Source: a virus. From it: a stretch of DNA of 42,946 bases. Positions 16,501 to 23,247 of the stretch are shown in pieces. Location: the IMG/VR virus record IMGVR_UViG_3300032315_001764, positions 1 to 42,946 of that record. One strand, 5' to 3'. The position numbers and the translations under genes were made by a program. Numbering within the stretch: position 1 is the first letter of the stretch; every line of letters begins with the position of its first letter. Under the pieces are notes generated by a model, which was not told where the DNA came from, ran no database searches, and was given only the letters and a program-made list of their open reading frames with translations.

Positions 16501-16826
16501 TGGTCGGTTCGAGAGGTACACTTAAATCGTATTTAAATTCTATCAAAGAAAAACAATTAACTGGTGGTTCTAATGCACCTTCTTCAGTTGGTCGTTCAGA
16601 TAAAAGATTAAAGAATATTATTAAGAAAATAGGAACATCAATCTCAGGTATTAATGTTTACTTATTTACATATACATTTAATCCAAAAGTTATTTATCAA
16701 GGTGTAATAGCACAGGAGTTAATTAATACTTCATATGAGGAAGCTCTTTTAGTCGATAAAAATGGATTCTATTCAGTAGATTATTCTAAAATAGATGTGG
16801 AATTTAAACGACTTAAAACAACTTAA
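13542..16826 (+). CDS. Polytopic repeat protein with C-terminal S74-type domain; candidate tape measure or tail membrane protein
   Basis: Residues 1-95 are a charged coiled coil (LDNLSVALETLSQSLD). Residues about 100-690 hold many hydrophobic segments. Two repeat tiers are visible: PI(S/G)LFQALT at 184, 252 and 320, spaced 68 residues apart with a weaker copy near 386; then seven copies of G-x-aromatic-x-x-(Y/F)-P-x-x-x-W at 447, 508, 569, 628, 687, 754 and 810, spaced 56-67. A Ser/Gly linker (about 945-965) leads to SDKRLKNIIKKIG at 1019, then YLFTYTF, QGVIAQEL and YSVDYSKI, the pattern of the peptidase S74 intramolecular chaperone that usually ends fibres and cleaves itself off. The hydrophobic core would suit a tape measure or membrane-inserting tail protein, but an S74 end on such a protein is unusual. 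Function remains inference. Confidence 0.75.
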   Translation: MDKQLLNALDNLSVALETLSQSLDKKNGELKSPTGTALQSGDFSKELTEINRSIQDIKSDTKKILDNQNTIIKLQKEKKDGSMNVFEGSGKDQSKKMVKDGIGVIILIAAAVLAIGLAFKLIGTVDWTSVLAISLALPMIAFAFEKMAKIKDLTPSKVVLIGLSLVGLSIAIMLSSKFLSLVTPISLFQALTVVFIAVAFGAAAFGLGSLLKAFKDIKVTDALRASLVLPIVLLAVSIAIAASSVVLQAVQPIGLFQALTAILIAAAFGVMAYGLGKLIGSFKGIDPLTALVAATVMPIVLVALSMAVVGASFYFQSIVPIGLFQALTAILISATFVVLSYSVKPLLEGVKGVSPKDIFVGTLAILALTGAIVGASYLINQMEIVPLGTLFNFVMTSIAVAISTVIVALAVRAVSTIGSVKQYLQGAISMVILAGAIDLSSQLISLGSYDIYPGWEWSLSVALTLTIFGFAGAILGTQAMNPTFYAGLLLIPVVALTIVATAAVLGAGVYDTYPSPSWALGVGLSLGFFGLGAVLLGTQVFNPFFYAGLGMISVVAVAIVAVSYIFEQGSYKVYPPSDWVIPTMLILGSFAVMSVVLGIMSPFIVSGAIAALMIAGTIFAIDLAFTQGSYKVYPSSEWTTSSIALIGAFAGLAVFVSLLSPLILIGSLTLIGVAATILAIDEIFNSGEWKIFPNKDWVDGSISAITQFQKLMSEQSVLGAIGEGVSGLFGASSGDSITGIAQMILSVDRIFSMGDFTKYPTQNWITGVHVSLLQFKNVLNDESLEDIDSADSVVTIAKSIGLVSLALSIGDYTKYPRAEWIDGTIYALSKFKSIINLLNFNDLGGGGIFGGISSLFGGTSPLEQAVSNITLLSIAFEKLGQAMNSFTNAIQGIDMDKLSTIKGMTSNVILLSLMDADMLDSVLDKMEERGGVFADLIKNFEDDKSGSKVSTPVKPTASAGSNQKSDAQVLGEKVDNMTAILADISTVVGSRGTLKSYLNSIKEKQLTGGSNAPSSVGRSDKRLKNIIKKIGTSISGINVYLFTYTFNPKVIYQGVIAQELINTSYEEALLVDKNGFYSVDYSKIDVEFKRLKTT

Positions 16827-16850
16827 TTATTGATTTTACTTATAATAAGT

Positions 16851-17282
16851 ATGGGAATTTTTAAAGATTTAAGATTATTTTATTCTTATAAAAAGGCGAT
16901 TAAGAAAAATCGAGTTCAATTAGAAAGTCAATTTTTTATCAGAATTGATAATGCGGATAGAATGTATACCGTGTTGAATGTTCCAACAAATTTAGTGGAT
17001 GAACCTTACAATTTAAGGAAAGAAGACATTGATTTGATATCTCAAAATTACATTAAAGAGTATATTTCTGAGTTATCAAAATATTTGAATTCTGTTGGAG
17101 TTTCAGAGATGTATGATTTCTATGAACCTATCAAAAAAGTTGATAAATATTCTTACCTAATTGTTTTGGGTTTTAAGCAATTGGATTCAGTTGAGATAAA
17201 TAAAATCATGTACAGAGTATTAATACCTACAATCAGTGTTTTGAGTTTGATAGGTTTCATAATATTCTTATTGAAAAGTTAA
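16851..17282 (+). CDS. Unknown 143-aa protein with C-terminal membrane helix
   Basis: The ATG at 16851 (MGIFKDLRLFYSYKKAIKKN) is preferred; the upstream extension uses a TTG and adds an unlikely MILLIIS. The N-terminal 20 residues are basic and amphipathic, the middle is soluble, and the C-terminus (VLIPTISVLSLIGFIIFLL) is one membrane helix, so it is probably tail-anchored in the inner membrane. It starts 24 bases after the 1094-aa gene and is probably co-transcribed, so it may act with that protein. No family was recognised. Confidence 0.7.
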   Translation: MGIFKDLRLFYSYKKAIKKNRVQLESQFFIRIDNADRMYTVLNVPTNLVDEPYNLRKEDIDLISQNYIKEYISELSKYLNSVGVSEMYDFYEPIKKVDKYSYLIVLGFKQLDSVEINKIMYRVLIPTISVLSLIGFIIFLLKS

Positions 17283-17326
17283 ACAAACCTTTTTAATTTT
17301 TTTATAATTAAAAAATAAAATCTATA

Positions 17327-17752
17327 ATGAGTAAATTTTACGAGGTATCAGAAGATGGTCAACAACAATTCTTCAAAGTTTTCAACAAGAAGTCATTTCC
17401 AATTTCAGTTGGATTTCAGTTTATTGGTTCTGAAAAGCAAAAACAATTAATCAAAATATCAAAATTGGCTGACCAATATGGTTTCCTTTTGAATAAGGAA
17501 TTATTAGTATCAATCAATGAGGATCTTTTGAATGTATTTGATGAAGAATCTATTTCGATCTTAATTGAACAGGAAATTGATAAGGTTTCAATCGAAACTG
17601 AATCAGGAAAAATTAAAATGATTAAACCTGATTTATCAACATTTTCATCCCTAATCACTAAATATGGTGTTGAAAAGGTTGCTAAGGCAAACCAAGTTGA
17701 AGAGTTATATCAACAACAAAAAGTTGATGGATCTGAAGAGTTTAGTTTTTAA
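17327..17752 (+). CDS. Unknown 141-aa protein, layout like a phage metallopeptidase without the zinc motif
   Basis: The order of blocks, a strand VSINEDLLNVFDEESISILIEQEID, then SGKIKMIKPDLSTFSSLITKYG, is reminiscent of the putative phage metallopeptidase family. In those proteins HExxH sits where this one has EQEIDKV, and the downstream Asp-x-x-x-F-x-x-x-x-x-x-Y/H-G block is kept. No His ligands are present, so peptidase activity is not expected. The resemblance is by eye and tentative. It is first in a compact plus-strand set of three genes (gaps of 25 and 8 bases) that ends at the terminator at 18.69 kb. Confidence 0.7.
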   Translation: MSKFYEVSEDGQQQFFKVFNKKSFPISVGFQFIGSEKQKQLIKISKLADQYGFLLNKELLVSINEDLLNVFDEESISILIEQEIDKVSIETESGKIKMIKPDLSTFSSLITKYGVEKVAKANQVEELYQQQKVDGSEEFSF

Positions 17753-17777
17753 AAAATAAATAGAAAATAAATAGAAA

Positions 17778-18008
17778 ATGAATTTAACAAAAAGATATAT
17801 TAGTGCTCTTACTAAGAAGTATGAGGCACAAATAGAAGAAGCAAAGGCTAATTTAGCACTTTACTTTTCAGGCACAAATTTAGCTGCAATTGGCGAGCAC
17901 TCTGACTTATTGACTGAACATGATAGATGGGTGGGTCAATATGCTGATGCTAAAGATAAATTAGAATCATTAAATCTTCTCATAGAAGAATTAGGATTAA
18001 AAAAATAA
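17778..18008 (+). CDS. Small helical protein (76 aa)
   Basis: Two long predicted helices (KRYISALTKKYEAQIEEAKANLALYF and HDRWVGQYADAKDKLESLNLLIEELG) with heptad character form a likely helical hairpin or coiled coil. No family was recognised. It is the middle gene of the three-gene set, with eight bases to the next start. Confidence 0.7.
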   Translation: MNLTKRYISALTKKYEAQIEEAKANLALYFSGTNLAAIGEHSDLLTEHDRWVGQYADAKDKLESLNLLIEELGLKK

Positions 18009-18016
18009 ATAAAAAT

Positions 18017-18679
18017 ATGAGTCAAATAATTGAAACAAATGTAGTTAAACCAGAACTTTCATTTTTTGAAAATGAGGTTTTAAATCGTCTTTTAAATTTT
18101 GATAGAGAACTATCGCTAGATTCTAAATCAGAAGCTGTTGATAGTTATATCAAAAATAATCCGGGTCATGGATTAACAGAAATTGAAAAAGATGTTCTTT
18201 ATGCACAATCACAAGAGTTGTATAAAGAATACAAAAATACATTAAGGGAAGTGAAATTCAACTTCTATCTTAATAGATCAGAATATAATCTGATAACAGA
18301 TTTAATTCTTAAAAAATTAGAATATGATGTAAATACCGTTTTCATCGCAATTGAACTAACAGAGTTGATGGGTGGAATGAGTGGTGTTAAATATTCTAAT
18401 GATGTTGAAACTAAATGTTTTGAAGTAACTGCTACTGAGTTAACTTACATTTATCACTTGATACAAAATCACAAAGTAAGAGGTCTTACAAAAGAAGCTT
18501 ATTCTTTTTCAAAAGTTCTTGTTAGAATTGGCAACACTTCTAAAGTGATTAATTACTATGATGCGTTGGCAAAGAGATTACCGGAGGAAATACAACAATG
18601 GGCTCTTAGAATGGATGCCTCTGATGTTGTAAAGGGTGAAGCTTTAGAATGGATACCAACAACACAAACAGAAGTTTAA
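18017..18679 (+). CDS. Unknown 220-aa helical protein
   Basis: Soluble and helix-rich (IEKDVLYAQSQELYKEYKNT, YNLITDLILKKLEYDVNTVF). No recognised motif, signal peptide or membrane helix. It is the last gene of the 17.3-18.7 kb set and is followed within five bases by a strong terminator. The set's strand and compactness match the late structural or assembly genes around it, but nothing in the sequence fixes a role. Confidence 0.72.
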   Translation: MSQIIETNVVKPELSFFENEVLNRLLNFDRELSLDSKSEAVDSYIKNNPGHGLTEIEKDVLYAQSQELYKEYKNTLREVKFNFYLNRSEYNLITDLILKKLEYDVNTVFIAIELTELMGGMSGVKYSNDVETKCFEVTATELTYIYHLIQNHKVRGLTKEAYSFSKVLVRIGNTSKVINYYDALAKRLPEEIQQWALRMDASDVVKGEALEWIPTTQTEV

Positions 18680-18684
18680 AAAAT

Positions 18685-18710
18685 AAAACCCTCTCCGGAG
18701 GGTTTTTTTT
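18685..18710 (+). terminator. Rho-independent terminator
   Basis: Stem AAAACCCTC / GAGGGTTTT with a TCCG loop, followed by a run of nine T. It lies directly after the 220-aa gene stop. Confidence 0.9.
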
Positions 18711-18716
18711 TATGAT

Positions 18717-18851
18717 ATGAAAGAGAAAATTAAAAAAATTAAGTATTTGAGATGTAAAAGAAATCCCTTAATTTTTAGAAATTACACTGTTATTTGTATC
18801 AATAATAAATTAATCTCTTATTCAGATTATTTGTTGAAAGTTGAAGAATAA
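18717..18851 (+). CDS. Small basic protein (44 aa), probable gene
   Basis: A frame beginning MKEKIKKIKYLRCKRNPLIF and ending LLKVEE exactly fills the gap between the terminator and the convergent DUF3008-like gene, whose stop is one base away. The product is highly basic. Its start lies close after the terminator T-run and no clear TAATATATA precedes it, so expression is uncertain. It may depend on terminator read-through. Confidence 0.45.
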   Translation: MKEKIKKIKYLRCKRNPLIFRNYTVICINNKLISYSDYLLKVEE

Positions 18852-18852
18852 T

Positions 18853-19257
18853 TTATTCTATATCTCCTCTTTTTCTAAGAGTGTGAAGTATTTGAATTAT
18901 AGTTTCTTCACTAATATCTGATTCGATTGAAAGTTGTTTGATGTCAGTCAAACCTTCCTCATAAAGTTCCTTAACAAAATCCATATCACTTAGTGTGAAG
19001 TCTTCAAATTTATAATTTTCCTTAATAAAACTTAAAAAATTTAAAATTCTTTCTTCGACTTTAGTTACTTTTTCTGGTAATCCTTTGTGTTTTGTTTTAG
19101 CAAAATCTTTAAGAGATTTAGTTCCTTTCTTCTTACCTTTTTTCATAAAAGATTTTGCTACATCTTTAATTACTTTTGGCGCATCTTTTAATTCACCCTT
19201 TGCATAAGCATAAGCGGCTCCTAATAATCTTTGTTGTGCTTTTGATTTAGCTGGCAT
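18853..19257 (-). CDS. DUF3008-like basic protein with C-terminal HTH-like extension
   Basis: Residues 1-65 (MPAKSKAQQRLLGAAYAYAK ... LKDFAKTKHKGLPEKV) match the DUF3008 family of small basic proteins found in phages and bacteria. Residues 66-134 form an added helical domain (SDMDFVKELYEEGLTDIKQL then SDISEETIIQILHTLRKRGD) with a helix-turn-helix rhythm. DNA binding is plausible but unproven. The usual family length is about 60-70 aa, so this one is a fusion or extension. A TAAATATATAG element lies 19 bases upstream. Confidence 0.78.
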   Translation of the reverse strand: MPAKSKAQQRLLGAAYAYAKGELKDAPKVIKDVAKSFMKKGKKKGTKSLKDFAKTKHKGLPEKVTKVEERILNFLSFIKENYKFEDFTLSDMDFVKELYEEGLTDIKQLSIESDISEETIIQILHTLRKRGDIE

Positions 19258-19270
19258 GTTAGTAATTAAT

Positions 19271-19711
19271 TTAATCTATATATTTAATATTAATATTTAA
19301 AAGTTCTTTTCCGTATTTGATTGATAGTTCTTTTCCTTTTTCTGTAAGAGTTATTAACTTGCCTTTTTGGTATTCAGATAATTTCCAAATACCATCACCT
19401 TCATATTTTTCTATGAAAGCTAATCCGGATTTACTTAAATCTTTAGTATAGTATCTACTTCTTTTGTTTATCAAAATTGCTAGTAATTTTAGTTTTAAAG
19501 CTATTTTATATTGAGAACCTCTATACTCTTTTTTAACGGACATTACTTCGTGATAAGGTATTTCATCATCTGAGATACTGAATATTACACGACCAACTAG
19601 TACATCACTTTGATATGCTTCGATACAATAGGTATCATAATATTCTTTTGGTCCTGCATAGATTATTTCTTCTTTAGATTCTTTTATAAACTCTTTAAAT
19701 TTGTTAATCAT
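19271..19711 (-). CDS. GNAT-acetyltransferase-like protein with leader
   Basis: Begins MINKFKEFIKESKEE, which is especially close to the T4 capsid-targeting pattern (F-I-x-E). The body resembles a GNAT fold: strands VLVGRVIFSISDDE and VMSVKKEYRGSQYKIALKL (the V-x-x-x-YRG acetyl-CoA loop region) and later LSKSGLAFIEKY. The classic R/Q-x-x-G-x-G/A loop is degenerate here (YRGSQYK), so activity is uncertain. It lies between the isochorismatase-like and DUF3008-like genes on one strand with short gaps. Confidence 0.65.
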   Translation of the reverse strand: MINKFKEFIKESKEEIIYAGPKEYYDTYCIEAYQSDVLVGRVIFSISDDEIPYHEVMSVKKEYRGSQYKIALKLKLLAILINKRSRYYTKDLSKSGLAFIEKYEGDGIWKLSEYQKGKLITLTEKGKELSIKYGKELLNINIKYID

Positions 19712-19720
19712 TTCTATTTT

Positions 19721-20338
19721 TTATTTTATAGGACAATGTGATCCTGACCAAATATATTTATAATTTCGTTTGATTTTAACACCCAATTTTTCTGCTAAGG
19801 TGACAACATCTTCTAAACATTCTGAATCAGAACCACCCACTATTTCTACGGTTTTACTTTTTAATGATTGTAAAATATCATAAAGCTTTTTTGGAGAGTG
19901 AAACCAAACGTGATTATTACCTATGTAAACAATAACGGTTCCTTCTTTAGTTGGAAAGATATCTCCTTTTTTAAGTTGTTTTTTATCTTCTAATTCAGAT
20001 ATTTTTTGATATGTTTCTTTATCAAGGATTTTCTTGTAGAAGTCTGCATCAACATCATAGTTATATCTTTTTTCTATTCTTTCTTTTACGTTAGGAAAAT
20101 TGTAGAATTCATCTGAAATAGGAATATCTGGATTTTCATCATATAGATAATCTTTATCTACATTTTTTCCCTCGTGATGATTATCGAATATTTGATAAAC
20201 ATTTTTAAAGTTATTACAATATTTAGTTAATTGGTTTATATACATTTCTGTAAAGAACTTTGAGAAGCTCCTCTGAACATCCACGATGATTAAGTTTTCA
20301 ATTGTGTTGTGATTTTCAAATGTTTTAATCCATTTCAT
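19721..20338 (-). CDS. Isochorismatase-like cysteine hydrolase with leader
   Basis: Begins with the leader MKWIKTFENHN, then LIIVDVQRSFSKFF, the first family block with the catalytic Asp. The block VEIVGGSDSECLEDVVTLAEKLGVKI near residue 170 holds the nucleophilic Cys in the usual position followed by a helix. The family includes nicotinamidases, isochorismatases and ureidoacrylate hydrolases. A nicotinamidase-type role in NAD metabolism would be attractive for a phage, but the substrate cannot be read from sequence. It ends CPIK. A TAATATATA element lies four bases from its ATG. Confidence 0.72.
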   Translation of the reverse strand: MKWIKTFENHNTIENLIIVDVQRSFSKFFTEMYINQLTKYCNNFKNVYQIFDNHHEGKNVDKDYLYDENPDIPISDEFYNFPNVKERIEKRYNYDVDADFYKKILDKETYQKISELEDKKQLKKGDIFPTKEGTVIVYIGNNHVWFHSPKKLYDILQSLKSKTVEIVGGSDSECLEDVVTLAEKLGVKIKRNYKYIWSGSHCPIK

Positions 20339-20341
20339 ATA

Positions 20342-20352
20342 GTATATATTAA
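20342..20352 (-). promoter_or_regulatory. TTAATATATAC promoter-like element
   Basis: T-tract followed by TAATATATA and four bases before the ATG at 20338 on the minus strand. The closest spacing seen in the window. Confidence 0.45.
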
Positions 20353-20393
20353 AAAAAGAATATCACAAAATATTGAGCTTGAGCTTGTCCTTT

Positions 20394-20403
20394 TTATATA
20401 TAC
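20394..20403 (+). promoter_or_regulatory. TTATATATAC promoter-like element for the HNH gene
   Basis: Motif variant 18 bases before the ATG at 20422, in the gap between divergent genes. Confidence 0.35.
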
Positions 20404-20421
20404 AATAAAATAAATTTTTTT

Positions 20422-21048
20422 ATGGAATATAAAAAGTGCACTCAGTGCGGAATTGAAAAAGAGATATCGAGGTTTTCAAGAAGAAAAAATTATTACAGAA
20501 GCGGTTGTAAAGATTGTGCAAAGAAATATGATAGAGAATATCAAAAAACTGATAAAAGAAAATCATATCTCGAGAAATTGAAGACCGATAAGAAAAGAAT
20601 AGAATACAAGAGAAATCATAGAAAAGGATATGAAAGTAGTGAAACGAGGAAAGTGTATGAAAACTCAGAAAAGTATAAGGACTATAAACGGACATATAAT
20701 AGAAACTATATTAAAAAGAGAAAACAAATCGACACTCTTTTTAAGATATCAATTTCAATCAGAAATAGGATACGTGAAAGTCTAAGCCAATTTGGTTTTA
20801 CTAAGTGTTCAAAAACAAGAGAAATTCTAGGATGTGAAATTAATGAATTTAAAATTCACTTGGAGTCATTGTTTCTCGATGGAATGTCTTGGGAAAACTA
20901 TGGAAAAGACATGAGTGGTTGGCAGTTGGACCATATTGTTCCAGTTTCAAGTGCCAAAAATTGTGACGACTTGATTAGACTTAATCACTATACAAATTTT
21001 CAGCCACTGTGGGCTTTGGATAATCTAAAAAAATCAAATAAGATTTAA
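20422..21048 (+). CDS. HNH homing endonuclease
   Basis: An N-terminal zinc finger (CTQCGIEKE ... CKDCAKKY) is followed by a very basic helical linker (about residues 40-110) and a C-terminal HNH domain: WQLDHIVPVSS gives the first His, LNHYTNFQPLW the Asn/His block, and DNLKKSNK the last part. This is a standard free-standing phage HNH nuclease. It is on the plus strand inside a minus-strand group, its stop overlaps the convergent gene by four bases, and it has its own AT motif, all consistent with insertion as a mobile gene. Confidence 0.9.
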   Translation: MEYKKCTQCGIEKEISRFSRRKNYYRSGCKDCAKKYDREYQKTDKRKSYLEKLKTDKKRIEYKRNHRKGYESSETRKVYENSEKYKDYKRTYNRNYIKKRKQIDTLFKISISIRNRIRESLSQFGFTKCSKTREILGCEINEFKIHLESLFLDGMSWENYGKDMSGWQLDHIVPVSSAKNCDDLIRLNHYTNFQPLWALDNLKKSNKI

Positions 21049-21629
21049 AGTGGAAGTTCTTCACCAGTTTCTTCTTCTCCTTGACCCTCTTCTTTTTCTT
21101 CGCCTTCTTCACCAACCTCTTCATATTCTCCTTGACTTTGCGGTTCAGCTTCTGTTTGAACCTGAACTTGACTTTGTCCTTGTGCCTGTGCTTGCGGCTG
21201 TGCCTGTCCTTGTGGTTCAGTTTCTGTTTGAACTTGTACCTGTGGTTGAGCTTGTCCTTGTGTTTGTCCTTGTGTTTGTCCTTGTGTTTGTGCTTGTCCT
21301 TGTGTTTGAGGTTCGGTTTGCATCTGACCTTCTGGTGTTGTTTGAGCATCACCAGTAAGAGCTCCAGCTGGAACCTGATCAACGTTTGTGAAGTTTAAAG
21401 TTACATATTTCACGATTTCTTCTGCTATATCTATATCACCAAAGAATTGTCTTAGATTTTTTCCAGTATTATCTTTTACTTTTTTAACATAGGCGTTAAT
21501 AAGAGATTGTGGAATATCAATCAAAGTTCTTACTTTATAGATATCGTTCACTTGAAGAACGGATTCTTTAATGATTTCATCTTTTCTCTTGTTATTACGA
21601 TAAGATTCAAATTTTCTAATGTGTTTCAT
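21045..21629 (-). CDS. Leader protein with Gln-rich repeats and acidic tail
   Basis: Begins MKHIRKFESYRNN. Residues 1-100 are an ordered, helical domain (VRTLIDIPQSLINAYVKKVK, DIDIAEEIVKYVTLNF). Residues about 105-165 are low-complexity Gln/Thr/Pro (QTQGQTQGQ, QVQVQTETEPQ), and residues 166-194 are almost all Glu/Gly. The layout suggests a processed protein with a disordered acidic tail, as in phage scaffold or internal proteins; this is inference. The Gln region comes from a tandem DNA repeat listed separately. Confidence 0.75.
   Translation of the reverse strand: MKHIRKFESYRNNKRKDEIIKESVLQVNDIYKVRTLIDIPQSLINAYVKKVKDNTGKNLRQFFGDIDIAEEIVKYVTLNFTNVDQVPAGALTGDAQTTPEGQMQTEPQTQGQAQTQGQTQGQTQGQAQPQVQVQTETEPQGQAQPQAQAQGQSQVQVQTEAEPQSQGEYEEVGEEGEEKEEGQGEEETGEELPL
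21130..21325. repeat. Coding tandem repeats (12 bp and 72 bp)
   Basis: A 12-bp unit (CTTGTGTTTGTC) is repeated about four times around 21251-21312. A longer unit beginning GGTTCAG occurs at 21142 and again at 21214, 72 bp apart (24 codons) with a few substitutions. The periods are multiples of three, so the frame is kept. The repeat also makes false open frames on the other strand. Confidence 0.8.
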
Positions 21630-21651
21630 CCTATTAATATATTTTTTATAA

Positions 21652-21682
21652 CATATATATTACTTGTAAAAAGTCATTTTTT
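21652..21682 (-). promoter_or_regulatory. Promoter-like region with AAAAAATGACTTTTT upstream element
   Basis: On the minus strand AAAAAATGACTTTTT (21682-21668) is followed by five bases and TAATATATATG (21662-21652). The same 15-base element with similar spacing precedes the tail-tube gene at 40.25 kb. Confidence 0.4.
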
Positions 21683-21683
21683 G

Positions 21684-22205
21684 TTATTTTGTTCCGAGAA
21701 ATATACCAAGAAAAATTGCTATCGCTGAAACAACACCAGTTGTTGTCCATCCAGCTATTCCTTTAACTTTTGCTTTAGTTAGATCTTGTTTTAATCCTTT
21801 AATGATTGTTGAATCATTATTTCTTTGTTGTTCACATAATTCAAGTCTGAAAATTGCATTAGCTACTTGTAATTTGAGATCTTTGACCATATCATCTTGT
21901 TTTTTCATTGCTTCGTCTTGCTTTGTCACTTTGTAGTTTAAGATTGTAATTTTATCATTCATACTATTGATAACACCTACATAGTAAGTATCCAAACTAT
22001 CGCATTTAATTGAAAGTTTTTCAAATAAACCTAGCAGTTCTGTATTATTGTCCAATTTTTGAACTTGTTCGATAGTTAGAAGAATTCCGATTGTATCACC
22101 ATTTTGAACATAGTATTGTGGTAAATCTGCTTTTACGAAAGATGTCTGTGAGAATCCTAACATAACTGTTAGAATTAAACCTAAGGTTAGTAATAAGCTT
22201 TTCAT
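21684..22205 (-). CDS. Exported coiled-coil protein with C-terminal membrane helix (candidate lysis/spanin partner)
   Basis: Residues 1-20 form a signal peptide ending GFSQ, in flavobacterial style. The mature part has a long coiled coil (about 60-140: KITILNYKVTKQDEAMKKQD, LKLQVANAIFRLELCEQQRN) and ends with a glycine-rich membrane helix (GVVSAIAIFLGIFLGTK). So most of the protein sits in the periplasm, tethered at its C-terminus. It starts two bases after the stop of the neighbouring coiled-coil membrane protein. Together they look like an envelope-spanning pair. No lipobox is present, so it is not a classical o-spanin. Confidence 0.7.
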   Translation of the reverse strand: MKSLLLTLGLILTVMLGFSQTSFVKADLPQYYVQNGDTIGILLTIEQVQKLDNNTELLGLFEKLSIKCDSLDTYYVGVINSMNDKITILNYKVTKQDEAMKKQDDMVKDLKLQVANAIFRLELCEQQRNNDSTIIKGLKQDLTKAKVKGIAGWTTTGVVSAIAIFLGIFLGTK

Positions 22206-22207
22206 AA

Positions 22208-22660
22208 TTATTTTGTTTTTTCTTTTATAGATTCTAAAAGATTGTCACCCGTTCTTTTAATTGGATTATCTTTTAAACCTTGAATTTCAGCTTTAGTTTT
22301 TAACATACTCGTTTTGAAATCTTTCAAATCTTTATTGGCTTTGGATATTTGAGCATCTTTATCTTTTAATTTGATATCTAAATATTTTATTTCAATTTTA
22401 ATTTTTTCTAAATCTGTTGAATCTTTTTCAAATCTTTTTTGAAGTTTATCAAAGTCTTTCACTAAATCTTCTTTTTGTTTTTGTAATTCTTTGTTTTGTT
22501 TTTCAAGAGATATCCTTTCTTTTCTATGATTTTCACCGCCGAAATACCATTGTGTGAAAAATATTCCAGCTATGAGAAATAGAATCACAATCATAATTGA
22601 TTTTATGTCCAGCGTATTTGACTCTGGTTTCATAAATAAACTTTTGAGTAGTGTTTTCAT
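22208..22660 (-). CDS. Membrane-anchored coiled-coil protein (i-spanin/Rz-like candidate)
   Basis: One membrane helix near residues 20-42 (IKSIMIVILFLIAGIFFTQW) is followed by an unbroken charged coiled coil to about residue 135 (LEKQNKELQKQKEDLVKDFD). Short N-terminus inside, long coiled coil outside is the Rz i-spanin layout, though at 150 aa with no sequence signature beyond topology. It is co-transcribed with the exported coiled-coil gene and divergent from the HAD gene across a shared AT motif. Confidence 0.7.
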   Translation of the reverse strand: MKTLLKSLFMKPESNTLDIKSIMIVILFLIAGIFFTQWYFGGENHRKERISLEKQNKELQKQKEDLVKDFDKLQKRFEKDSTDLEKIKIEIKYLDIKLKDKDAQISKANKDLKDFKTSMLKTKAEIQGLKDNPIKRTGDNLLESIKEKTK

Positions 22661-22690
22661 TTTTTAATTATTTTTTGTATATTAGCTAAC

Positions 22691-22709
22691 TTAATATATA
22701 TATACAAAT
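22691..22709. promoter_or_regulatory. Shared divergent AT promoter-like element
   Basis: TTAATATATATATACAAAT between the minus-strand coiled-coil operon and the plus-strand HAD/ClpS operon. The tail TATATATACAAAT is nearly identical to the elements before 27311 and 30194. Confidence 0.45.
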
Positions 22710-22724
22710 TAATCTCTCATTTTG

Positions 22725-23246
22725 ATGAAAAAAATAGTAAGTTTTGACTTTGATGGAACAATGTGTTATACACCTGAGCCAATAGAGGGTGAAAAGGTTT
22801 GGCAGGAAAAAACAGGAACCGTTTGGCCCTATACTGGTTGGTGGTCTAAAAAAGAAACGCTTGACCAAAATATATTTCATATACCCATAAATCCTTTTGT
22901 TTATAGAAAGTATCTCGAATCAGTAGCTGAAGATGATACTATGGTTATTTTAGCTACTGGTCGTCTTGTTAAACTTCAAAAAGAAGTAGAGAAAGTCTTG
23001 AGGTCTCACAATTTATCTTTTGACTTGATTGCTTGTAATAGCGGTGGTGAAACTTACCGATTTAAAACTAAACTTTTTGAAGAATTAATTAATAAGTATA
23101 AACCAGAGGTTTTTGTTATGTATGATGATCGTCACGATCATCTTGTTCAATTCGAGATGTGGGCAAGGTTTCAACCATGTCGTGTTGAGATTATTGATGT
23201 GACAAAGTCTGATAAAACCCCTATCGTAATAAATTCAACAAAATAA
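22725..23246 (+). CDS. HAD-family phosphatase (RNA-repair 'Swiss army knife' type resemblance)
   Basis: The ATG at 22725 is preferred to the TTG one codon earlier. Motif I is SFDFDGTMCYTPEP with both catalytic Asp, motif II is ILATGR, a Lys in the FKTKLF block serves as motif III, and motif IV is VMYDDRHDH. The FDGT..TP.P opening followed by WPYTGWW is typical of the HAD_SAK group, linked to RNA end-healing and repair. At 173 aa it lacks any fused ligase or kinase domain. ClpS follows one base after its stop, so the two are co-expressed. The substrate is not established; 2'- or 3'-phosphate removal is inference from the family. Confidence 0.82.
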   Translation: MKKIVSFDFDGTMCYTPEPIEGEKVWQEKTGTVWPYTGWWSKKETLDQNIFHIPINPFVYRKYLESVAEDDTMVILATGRLVKLQKEVEKVLRSHNLSFDLIACNSGGETYRFKTKLFEELINKYKPEVFVMYDDRHDHLVQFEMWARFQPCRVEIIDVTKSDKTPIVINSTK

Positions 23247-23247
23247 T

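Noticed and set aside
20981-21398. Several long open frames in the Gln-rich repeat region, on both strands
   Set aside because: They are shadows of the in-frame tandem repeat; the products are low-complexity His/Lys or Leu/Val runs, and only the minus-strand frame starting at 21629 has a leader and promoter motif.
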